Assembly: GCF_001590925.1 (NCBI RefSeq)
Contig: NZ_BCTU01000014.1
Span: forward strand, 124,001-188,000
DNA: 64,000 nt
Direction: 5' to 3'
Origin: Serratia plymuthica NBRC 102599
Lineage (GTDB): Bacteria; Pseudomonadota; Gammaproteobacteria; Enterobacterales; Enterobacteriaceae
Positions 56,915 to 63,260 of the stretch are shown here, one piece after another (position 1 is the stretch's first letter; each line of letters starts with the position of its first letter). The notes under the pieces are model-generated. The model saw only the letters and a list, made by a program, of their open reading frames with translations. It searched no databases and was not told the origin of the DNA. The position numbers were made by a program, and so were the translations under genes.

Positions 56915-58156
56915 TCAGGGCGCGACCGGTTCGCGCCCTGCTTCCAACCAACTTTGCCGCTGCGCTTCTTTTACCGCACCGCGCACATAGTTTTCTTTTC
57001 CCTGCCATTGCGCAACGTCGAACTTCGCCTTCTCAATCACTGGCTGGTAACGATCTGTTTTCATTAAGCTATCCGTCTGAATCAACAGCGGCACGATGCG
57101 CACCCCAACCCGATCAAGGCTTGGATAGGGCCATTTCCGCCCTGCATCAGCGTAAGGCGCCATAAAGTCCAACGCCGCCAACAACGAACTGCCTTGCGCC
57201 GAGCGGTAATGCCACAAGTCAATGCCCTGGCGCTGCGCCACTCCGGCCATCAGCACCAACGCCTGCAGATTGAAATAGCTGTAATGGAACGAACGGGTGC
57301 GCAACAATTCTTGCGGTTGCGAACCGTTAACGGCGAGTTGTAAATCAAGCTTATGCTGCGTCAGCGTCGCCATCTCCCGCACCACGTCATCACGCCCGAG
57401 CCAGGCGGCAATCCCCGCCACCTGAACGGCATACCAACTGCCGTGGTTATTCTTCGCGGCGGCTTCCTGCTTGCCGGCGGGGCTGTGCAGCAGCCAATCG
57501 AGGTAGCTGCCAAACCATTGCCGCATCCGGCTTTCATCGGCCACCGTCCAGCCTGGCGTCTGGCGCAACAGCAGCAGGCTGTCAACAATGCGGGTGGCGA
57601 AATAACGCCCGTCCAGAATGCCGTTACCGCGGCCGCTGTCACGCCCTGGAATACCCTGTGCGTAGTTGAGGTTCGGGTTCATCCGCGTTTGCGGGTTGAT
57701 AAACCAGGCGCGGATCAATGCGATCGCCCTGTCGCTATAGCGTTGTTGCCCGGAGAAGTAACCCGCCAACGTCAGAATCTGTACCCGCTGAGTGAACTCC
57801 GCCAACCGCACGCCATCACTCTGCTCATTTTTACTGGCCGGATTCACAAGCCCATCACGGCGCACCCAGGGCAACCCGTTCGCTTTGCCGGCATCCGGCC
57901 ACCAGTAGGCACCGAGGCTCAGGTAATCGTGCTTGTCGCCGCTGGCTGGGAGCAGGCCTTTCTCGGTCACGCTGAGCAAGGGTTTGTGTATCTCTCTGTC
58001 GGCGTCCTGCAGCAGCCGCTTATAGTTAGCGTCACCGCTGAGATGGGCTTTTACCTGTGACAACGAAGATTGCTGCAAGAAAATGCAGCACTCTGCGGCG
58101 TGGGCCGCAAACGACGTAAAACAAAGCAATAACCCGGCCTGCAAGAATTTGCGCAT
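56915..58156 (-). CDS. Alginate lyase family protein (PL5-like), periplasmic
   Basis: A 413-residue exported protein. The signal peptide ends AHA-AEC. An (alpha/alpha) barrel of the alginate lyase family is indicated by LSLGAYWWPDAGKANGLPWV, the catalytic NNHGSWYAVQVAGIA and FHYSYFNLQALVLMAGVAQR. Alginate itself may not be the substrate in an enterobacterium; related heteropolysaccharides are possible. The ATG at 58156 after GGGAGG gives an intact signal peptide. Confidence 0.82.
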   Translation of the reverse strand: MRKFLQAGLLLCFTSFAAHAAECCIFLQQSSLSQVKAHLSGDANYKRLLQDADREIHKPLLSVTEKGLLPASGDKHDYLSLGAYWWPDAGKANGLPWVRRDGLVNPASKNEQSDGVRLAEFTQRVQILTLAGYFSGQQRYSDRAIALIRAWFINPQTRMNPNLNYAQGIPGRDSGRGNGILDGRYFATRIVDSLLLLRQTPGWTVADESRMRQWFGSYLDWLLHSPAGKQEAAAKNNHGSWYAVQVAGIAAWLGRDDVVREMATLTQHKLDLQLAVNGSQPQELLRTRSFHYSYFNLQALVLMAGVAQRQGIDLWHYRSAQGSSLLAALDFMAPYADAGRKWPYPSLDRVGVRIVPLLIQTDSLMKTDRYQPVIEKAKFDVAQWQGKENYVRGAVKEAQRQSWLEAGREPVAP

Positions 58157-58224
58157 AATCCTCCCTGCCATATGACCTCTTACAGACTCGCCCTTGGGAT
58201 AACACCCGGTAAACCGGCAATCTG

Positions 58225-58827
58225 TCAGGAGTGAAGTTCGGCCACTGTCATGGTGAAGATCAATTTCCCCTCACCCTGATTTGAATAATGATGCGGCACA
58301 TCGGTGCTGGCGACGGCAGAAGCACCCTCAGGAATAATCATCTCGGTGCTCCCCACCTTCAGGTTGAGAACACCCTGCTCAACATGCAACAGCTCGAAGG
58401 TGCCTTGAGGGTGGCCCGCGGAGGCAAACAGCTCATCAGGAAACATCTCCCAGCGCCACAGCTCAATCATATTCGGCCCACGCGTCCCCGCCAACAAACG
58501 GGCCGTTCCGCCCGAGTCACCCGTCCACAATGTAGGTATATCTTTTTTATCGATAAGATAAGCGGAGGGCGCATCGGTGACATTAACGATATCGGCGACA
58601 GACAGGCCCAGCGCCGCCGCTATTTTGCACAATAGGGCAATGCTCGGATTCGCGGTTCCTTTCTCGATTTCCACCAGCATCCCTTTGCTGACGCCCGCCC
58701 TGCGTGATAGCTCATCAAGCGTCAATTTCTTGTCTTTGCGGTGCTGTTTGATGGTGCTTGAAACCGCTTCATTGACAGTTTGAATGTCCGCACCGTTCTC
58801 GGTCGATATATTGACTTTATTGGTCAT
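58225..58827 (-). CDS. XRE-family regulator with C-terminal cupin domain
   Basis: A 200-residue regulator. A helix-turn-helix at residues about 25-80 (KLTLDELSRRAGVSKGMLVE, NPSIALLCKIAAALGLSVAD) is followed by a cupin sensor (GTFELLHVEQGVLNLKVGST, DVPHHYSNQGEGKL). Such proteins repress amino acid or amine catabolic genes and sense a small ligand. It is divergent from the B3/B4 gene, and GTCATTA repeats cover its start codon and the gap. Confidence 0.88.
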   Translation of the reverse strand: MTNKVNISTENGADIQTVNEAVSSTIKQHRKDKKLTLDELSRRAGVSKGMLVEIEKGTANPSIALLCKIAAALGLSVADIVNVTDAPSAYLIDKKDIPTLWTGDSGGTARLLAGTRGPNMIELWRWEMFPDELFASAGHPQGTFELLHVEQGVLNLKVGSTEMIIPEGASAVASTDVPHHYSNQGEGKLIFTMTVAELHS

Positions 58828-58858
58828 TAGTCATTACCATGAAATAAATTAGTCATTA
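58823..58858. promoter_or_regulatory. GTCATTA repeats between XRE-cupin and B3/B4 genes
   Basis: GTCATTA occurs at 58823, 58830 and 58852 in the same orientation; TTAGTCATTA is exactly repeated at 58827 and 58849, 22 bp (about two helical turns) apart. A likely operator for the divergent XRE-cupin regulator. Confidence 0.5.
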
Positions 58859-58870
58859 TAGGATTATCAG

Positions 58871-59584
58871 ATGTTTTCAGTTCTTCCGTCAATCGATCCC
58901 AAAGTGTCCTCCGTGGCGCCCGGCTTCAGAGCCTTAAGCATTGCGGTTGAAGCCGCGCCCATTATCAACCCGAGGATTGCCGGCCAGGCTTTGGAACAGG
59001 CTTGTCATTCTATTTCTGCGGGTGATGCCCCCTGGGCTGAGGCTCATCTTACCGCCTGGGGTGAGGTATTTACCCGATTCGGCGCCAAACCCAAACGCAC
59101 CCCCTGCTCTGCAGAAGCATTGCGCAAACGGGTCATGCGAGACGGCTCGCTACCCAGTATCGACCCCGTAGTTGATCTTTATAATGCCATCAGCATTCGC
59201 TATGCCATTCCCGTTGGCGGGGAAAATATTGAAGCCTATGTCGGGCAACCCAGGTTGGTGGTTGCCGATGGAAGCGAACTGTTTGATACGATGAAAGACG
59301 GTGAAGTGGCACATGAATCACCGGAACCGGGAGAAGTCGTCTGGCGCGACGATCTGGGCGTAACTTGCCGTCGCTGGAACTGGCGCCAAGGGGTAAGAAC
59401 CCGTCTGAACGCAGATGCCGGCAAGATGTGGTTTATTCTGGAGAGCCTGCCGGCCATGCCGTTACAGGCGTTGTTTGATGCCGGTGAAGAGTTGATCAAG
59501 GGGCTGCATCAGATGATGCCGGGCGTAAAAACCGAGCAGACACTGATTGGTTTCGATCTGGCTGAAGAACATCAAACGAAGTAA
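58871..59584 (+). CDS. B3/B4 tRNA-binding domain protein
   Basis: A 237-residue protein resembling the stand-alone B3/B4 domain of phenylalanyl-tRNA synthetase beta chains. SLPSIDPVVDLYNAISIRYA and VVWRDDLGVTCRRWNWRQGV are the signature stretches. In the synthetase this region edits mischarged Tyr-tRNA; free-standing copies may trans-edit tRNAs or bind amino acids. It starts only 43 bp from the divergent regulator, its probable controller. Confidence 0.82.
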   Translation: MFSVLPSIDPKVSSVAPGFRALSIAVEAAPIINPRIAGQALEQACHSISAGDAPWAEAHLTAWGEVFTRFGAKPKRTPCSAEALRKRVMRDGSLPSIDPVVDLYNAISIRYAIPVGGENIEAYVGQPRLVVADGSELFDTMKDGEVAHESPEPGEVVWRDDLGVTCRRWNWRQGVRTRLNADAGKMWFILESLPAMPLQALFDAGEELIKGLHQMMPGVKTEQTLIGFDLAEEHQTK

Positions 59585-59630
59585 AAAGACGGCTTTTGCT
59601 CCTCATTGGGCCATGCCTGGAGCTCATGCA

Positions 59631-59666
59631 TAAAACGCGCTGGCATTCGGCGGCGTAATCCGTACC
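59631..59666 (+). repeat. 36-bp direct repeat of integrase sequence, copy 1
   Basis: Identical to 61309-61344, which encodes the KRAGIRRRNPY segment of the tyrosine integrase. The copies flank about 1.64 kb of accessory DNA. Confidence 0.85.
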
Positions 59667-59846
59667 CACGCATGCGGCAAATCACCAAGTCGCATCGTGT
59701 ATGATGGCGAAAGCAGCTCACGCTTCATCGACCACGCTTAGTGCGCTCCTTGTCCGGCAAACCACAGTTGGGCTCGCCCTGAATTATTTATGTGGTTTCC
59801 TTGCCTGAAATGAAAAAAAACCGCATAGCTACAAGTGCGCAAAAAT

Positions 59847-59947
59847 ATATTAATTTGAATACTTACCCTCTTATATATTCAAATTAAATGTTCTTGATAT
59901 ACTCCTACACCAGGAAATTGGCGTTGATAGCTCTGAATTAGAATATG
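59847..59947 (+). repeat. 101-bp AT-rich element, copy 1
   Basis: About 87% identical (13 differences by eye, no gaps) to 59998-60098. It contains inverted arms TTAATTTGAAT (59850-59860) and ATTCAAATTAA (59877-59887), followed by a stretch that can be read as KLNVLDI-LHQEIGVDSSE. Confidence 0.8.
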
Positions 59948-59997
59948 CATTAAATGCCAGTATTTCCCGTCAGCCGATTAATATCAGAGATGAAACC

Positions 59998-60098
59998 ATA
60001 TTAATTTGAATATTTATCTTCTTATACATTCAAATTAAATGTTCTTGATATACCCTTGCGTCAGGAAATTGGCGTTGATAGTCCTGAGTTCGAATATG
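59998..60098 (+). repeat. 101-bp AT-rich element, copy 2
   Basis: Second copy, offset exactly 151 bp from the first. The inverted arms at 60001-60011 and 60028-60038 are perfectly kept although the sequence between and after them has drifted. Confidence 0.8.
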
Positions 60099-60341
60099 AG
60101 CTGTTGACTCTGGTCGTCAACAACGTGCCGTTCAAAGACGGCGAACAGGTGGAAAACGAAGCATCAGATCGGAGCGTTGCCTAATGGTTCATACACCAGA
60201 TTTGACAATAACTCCGAAATCATCGATAAGGAGAATACTCACCTATTAAAGGAGAAGAGAATAACGTACTTTACTTTAACCAACGACCACCTAGTGATTA
60301 GCTGGGTGTTGTCTGAGAAAAGTTAATTCGGGAGATTAAAA

Positions 60342-60815
60342 ATGAGCAAATTATTTTTGTATGATCAAGCTTCAGCATCAACCGATACTTTAAATGTTAT
60401 GAAAAAAAAGAAATATGTTTGCACGGCATTAACTAACGATCCGAATTTTTTCTGGCAGTCGATATTGGCATTAGAATTATCTAGCATTTTCGTGTTGCTG
60501 AGCCATGGAGACAAAAATGGCCCTTTGGCGGTGGCAGGTACCGTAGGGGATGACATTGATCTTATCAGATTTAGTAAAATCATAAAGGAAAAAAAGTTAG
60601 CACTATATCTTCTATCTTGCCATACAGGACTCGACCCTTGTGGATCTACTCTAACTAAGAATGGACTCAATTTTGTCGCACCTAAAGGAGCAGCTGATTT
60701 TCAAACAATTGGTAGTGAGCAAATAAGCGTATTTTCCAAAGACGGTACAACTTTCCCCGGATGGACAGGTCCGCTTAGTCCGAACAGGTCAAACAAGGCA
60801 CTTTCTCTCCCATAA
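60342..60815 (+). CDS. AT-rich orphan gene; putative CHAT/caspase-like protein
   Basis: A 157-residue protein coded in AT-rich DNA unlike its neighbours, preceded by a GGGAG ribosome site. A hydrophobic strand leads into SIFVLLSHGDKNG (His55) and a second into LALYLLSCHTGLD (Cys93), followed by GLNFVAPKG. This His-Gly / Ser-Cys-x-Thr-Gly layout resembles the catalytic dyad of CHAT and other clan CD caspase-like proteases (compare the family's LSACETG). The assignment is by pattern only. An IS903-like terminal repeat begins one base after the stop codon, so the C-terminus may be truncated. No partner gene survives. Confidence 0.5.
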   Translation: MSKLFLYDQASASTDTLNVMKKKKYVCTALTNDPNFFWQSILALELSSIFVLLSHGDKNGPLAVAGTVGDDIDLIRFSKIIKEKKLALYLLSCHTGLDPCGSTLTKNGLNFVAPKGAADFQTIGSEQISVFSKDGTTFPGWTGPLSPNRSNKALSLP

Positions 60816-60816
60816 T

Positions 60817-60833
60817 GGCTTTGTTGAATAAAT
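60817..60833. mobile_element. IS903/IS5-family terminal inverted repeat remnant
   Basis: GGCTTTGTTGAATAAAT matches the outer end of IS903-group elements. The sequence after it does not continue as IS903, so only the tip remains. Confidence 0.6.
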
Positions 60834-60958
60834 AGAAATTTCCCCGGGAAACCGGTTAGAGTCCACGTATGCATTACCCGCAGCGGGCTCGATGTCAAAC
60901 AGAGTGTCTGGCGCGACCTGCTCTTCAAAAAACAGCAGGTCGAATCCATCGGTGCGTG

Positions 60959-61075
60959 TCAATAGACCGATTTTCGCTGCGCCAGCAGTTGGCTGTCTTC
61001 GCCTCTGCGCCGTTGACCCGCTGTCACATAGCGGATACCGCTGTGACTGTGCTCCTCGTTGTACCAGCCGACGAA
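60959..61075 (-). pseudogene. IS3-family transposase (OrfB) C-terminal fragment
   Basis: Minus-strand codons give FVGWYNEEHSHSGIRYVTAG then QRRRGEDSQLLAQRKSVY. This is the familiar C-terminus of IS3-family transposases (WYN-x-EH-x-HSGI-x-x-VTP-x-QR). The rest of the element is absent or scrambled upstream, so it cannot be active. Confidence 0.75.
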
Positions 61076-61160
61076 GATGACTGCTGGGAAGCTCACGATC
61101 GCCCTGCTGGCTCCGGCGTTGGAAGCTTTACGTGCACAACGGCTATTAACTACGCTGTAG

Positions 61161-61545
61161 CCCAAGACGGAAATCACCTTTCATCACCGCGAATACGGCA
61201 AAACGGAGAAGCAGCGGCTACATTTCGTTTTTATGCCGCGCGCGGCCAAAGGTGAGCAAAAAGCCGACTATTCTCTGTCGTCGATTGGAGCGCGCTGGAA
61301 TGCGGCTGTAAAACGCGCTGGCATTCGGCGGCGTAATCCGTACCATACGCGACATACTTTTGCCTGCTGGTTGTTGTCAGCGGGCGCGAACCCATTTTTA
61401 TCGCAAACCAGATGGGGCATGATATGCGCATAGGGTCTTCAAGGCCTAAGGTGCGAAGCGGGAAGAAATGAATAATGACCCAAACCGCCTGTTGAATGCT
61501 AAACTCGCGGTCTATATGTTATGCCCCCATAGTGCCCCCAATTGA
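61161..61545 (+). pseudogene. Phage tyrosine integrase, C-terminal remnant (Rac/IntR-like)
   Basis: Codons from 61170 read EITFHHREYGKTEKQRLHFV and continue to RWNAAVKRAGIRRRNPYHTR-HTFACWLLSAGANP, containing the catalytic HTRH box of tyrosine recombinases. A frameshift near 61390 moves the expected FIANQMGH into another frame. The final LLNAKLAVYMLCPHSAPN ends at 61545, 17 bp before ttcA. Upstream the gene is cut by IS debris. Orientation and position match integrases of prophages inserted at ttcA. Confidence 0.82.
61309..61344 (+). repeat. 36-bp direct repeat of integrase sequence, copy 2
   Basis: Identical to 59631-59666; this copy is in its native integrase context. Confidence 0.85.
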
Positions 61546-61562
61546 AAACGAGCACGATTTAA

Positions 61563-62501
61563 ATGTCAGAAAAACAAACCGTTAGTCAAAAAGAGCAGTA
61601 CAACCTCAACAAATTGCAAAAGCGCCTGCGTCGCAACGTAGGCCAGGCGATCGCCGATTTCAACATGATTGAAGAAGGCGACCGCATCATGGTCTGCCTG
61701 TCCGGTGGCAAAGACAGCTACACCATGCTGGAAATCCTGCGCAACCTGCAGCAAAGCGCGCCGGTGAACTTCTCGCTGGTGGCAGTCAACCTCGACCAGA
61801 AACAGCCGGGCTTCCCCGAGCATATCCTGCCAGCTTATCTGGAAAGTCTGGGGGTGGAGTACAAGATTGTCGAGGAAAACACCTACAGCATCGTCAAGGA
61901 CAAGATCCCTGAAGGCAAAACTACCTGCTCACTGTGTTCACGCCTGCGCCGCGGTATTCTTTACCGGACCGCCACCGAACTGGGCGCGACCAAGATTGCC
62001 CTTGGCCACCACCGTGACGACATTCTGCAAACGCTGTTCCTCAATATGTTCTACGGTGGCAAGCTGAAAGGCATGCCACCCAAGCTGATGAGCGACGATG
62101 GCAAGCATGTGGTGATCCGCCCACTGGCCTATTGCCGTGAAAAGGATATCGAGCGTTTCTCGGTGGCCAAAGAATTCCCCATTATTCCGTGTAACCTGTG
62201 CGGTTCACAGCCCAACCTGCAGCGTCAGGTGATTGGCGACATGCTGCGCGATTGGGATAAACGCTATCCGGGCCGTCTGGAAACCATGTTCAGCGCAATG
62301 CAAAACGTGGTGCCTTCACACCTGAGCGATTACAACCTGTTTGATTTCAAAGGCATTCACCACGGCAGCGAAGTGGTAGGCGGTGGCGATCTGGCCTTTG
62401 ATCGCGAAGATATTCCGATGCAACCGATCGGTTGGCAGCCGGAGGATGCAGACGAAACTGCACCGGCGCTGGAGCGTTTAAACGTTCTCGAAATCAAGTA
62501 A
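61563..62501 (+). CDS. ttcA: tRNA 2-thiocytidine biosynthesis protein TtcA
   Basis: A 312-residue enzyme that thiolates cytidine 32 of several tRNAs using ATP and a [4Fe-4S] cluster. PP-loop [20 protein letters not shown], cluster cysteines in [12 protein letters not shown] and a later [19 protein letters not shown]. No clear ribosome site precedes the ATG, and only 17 bp separate it from the integrase remnant, so the native leader was probably replaced by prophage DNA. The gene is complete. Confidence 0.95.
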   Translation: MSEKQTVSQKEQYNLNKLQKRLRRNVGQAIADFNMIEEGDRIMVCLSGGKDSYTMLEILRNLQQSAPVNFSLVAVNLDQKQPGFPEHILPAYLESLGVEYKIVEENTYSIVKDKIPEGKTTCSLCSRLRRGILYRTATELGATKIALGHHRDDILQTLFLNMFYGGKLKGMPPKLMSDDGKHVVIRPLAYCREKDIERFSVAKEFPIIPCNLCGSQPNLQRQVIGDMLRDWDKRYPGRLETMFSAMQNVVPSHLSDYNLFDFKGIHHGSEVVGGGDLAFDREDIPMQPIGWQPEDADETAPALERLNVLEIK

Positions 62502-62508
62502 GCCCTGG

Positions 62509-62540
62509 CGCCGCCCGTTATCTGCGGGCGGCGTTCTTTC
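62509..62540 (+). terminator. Terminator after ttcA
   Basis: CGCCGCCCG-TTATCTG-CGGGCGGCG is a 9-bp GC stem followed by TTCTTTC. Confidence 0.78.
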
Positions 62541-62606
62541 CTCCCGACAGTTTTCGATCCTGCTCACAATTTCAGCATAATTTATCGGACAGCGCCGCCT
62601 TTCCTC

Positions 62607-62627
62607 TATACTGTGTATTCATACAGT
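62607..62627 (+). promoter_or_regulatory. LexA (SOS) box overlapping a -10 element
   Basis: CTGTGTATTCATACAG (62611-62626) has the CTGT-N8-ACAG form and 16 of 20 matches to the extended LexA consensus. TATACT at 62607-62612 could be the -10 hexamer it would block. It ends 17 bp before the VOC gene start. Confidence 0.65.
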
Positions 62628-62643
62628 CATAAGGAGATTGCCG

Positions 62644-63042
62644 ATGAACATTACCCCCTGCTTATCCCACGTTTCCCTGGGTACCAATCATTTCGATGCC
62701 GCCGCCGAGTTTTACGATAGTACGCTCTCCGCATTGGGCTGCCGGCGAGTGCTGGAGCACCCCGGCGCTATTGGTTATGGCCGTGATTACCCGGAGTTTT
62801 GGTTGCAGGTGCCGATCGATAACCAACCCGCCTCTACCGGTAACGGCGTGCACGTAGGTTTTTTCGCCACCAGCAAGCAGCAGGTCGATGAGTTTTACCG
62901 GCTGGCGCTGCAGGCCGGCGCGAAAGATGAAGGAGCCCCAGGATCACGACCACACTATGGCGAAGCCTATTACGGGTGCTTTGTTCGCGATCTGGACGGG
63001 CATAAAATCGAGGCCAGTTTCTGGGACGAAAGCGCGGCCTGA
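62644..63042 (+). CDS. VOC family (glyoxalase/bleomycin-resistance fold) protein
   Basis: A 132-residue vicinal-oxygen-chelate protein. CLSHVSLGTNHFDAAAEFYD, GYGRDYPEFWLQVPI, GVHVGFFATSKQQVDEFYRL and GCFVRDLDGHKIEASFWD are the paired beta-alpha-beta motifs; His and Glu at both ends could bind metal. The ATG at 62644 lies 7 nt after AAGGAG; the TTG at 62638 is too close. The upstream LexA box suggests DNA-damage induction, so a role in detoxifying a damaging agent is possible but unproven. It takes the place of dbpA of E. coli. Confidence 0.87.
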   Translation: MNITPCLSHVSLGTNHFDAAAEFYDSTLSALGCRRVLEHPGAIGYGRDYPEFWLQVPIDNQPASTGNGVHVGFFATSKQQVDEFYRLALQAGAKDEGAPGSRPHYGEAYYGCFVRDLDGHKIEASFWDESAA

Positions 63043-63060
63043 AGGCGGTAAGCTGCAGAC

Positions 63061-63183
63061 AAAAAAATGCCGGTGGTTAGACCGGCATCGTATGAATCAA
63101 TGTGCTATGCAGCAATTCTAAATATAAGAAAGTAAGACAATTATGGAGCGCAACGCCCATCGCTTGACGTTGCATTCACCTGC
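63061..63183 (-). ncRNA. fnrS: Small regulatory RNA FnrS
   Basis: Minus strand, about 123 nt. The 5' part (GCAGGTGAATGCAACGTC, then AAGCGATGGGCGTTGCGCTC, then CATAATTGTCTTACTT) is nearly identical to E. coli FnrS, and CTGCATAGCACA-TTGATTC is also kept. The RNA ends in the stem ATGCCGGT/ACCGGCAT with a U-run at 63067-63061. FnrS is made without oxygen and, with Hfq, represses aerobic and oxidative-stress mRNAs such as sodB. It lies next to zntB as in E. coli. A -10 hexamer CATGAT sits 8-13 bp upstream. Confidence 0.93.
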
Positions 63184-63218
63184 GAGAGAGATCATGCCCC
63201 ATTTCCACCCGGCAAAAG

Positions 63219-63232
63219 TTGATATCGCTCAA
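63219..63232 (-). promoter_or_regulatory. FNR box driving fnrS
   Basis: TTGATATCGCTCAA (plus-strand reading) matches the FNR consensus at 9 of 10 defined bases. Its centre is about 42 bp upstream of the predicted FnrS 5' end, the classic position for FNR activation. Confidence 0.82.
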
Positions 63233-63260
63233 TGTTAACCGGGTTTTCGCGCTTTTTTGG

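Larger units (their letters stand above)
59585..60341. other. Accessory scar: integrase fragment and duplicated AT-rich element
   Basis: No intact gene is seen. A 36-bp integrase fragment lies at 59631-59666. From 59800 the DNA becomes AT-rich and carries two diverged copies of a 101-bp element; after copy two an open frame runs on to a stop at 60181-60183 with no family I recognise. Confidence 0.6.
60816..61160. other. IS debris between the orphan gene and the integrase fragment
   Basis: Contains the IS903-like tip, a CGACCTGCT/AGCAGGTCG hairpin at 60914-60942 and, on the minus strand, the tail of an IS3-family transposase. No intact gene. Confidence 0.6.

Noticed and set aside
59776-60183. 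A protein-coding gene covering the duplicated element
   Set aside because: Both copies have in-frame stops just before the conserved stretch and no start with a ribosome site; better treated as decayed repeats.
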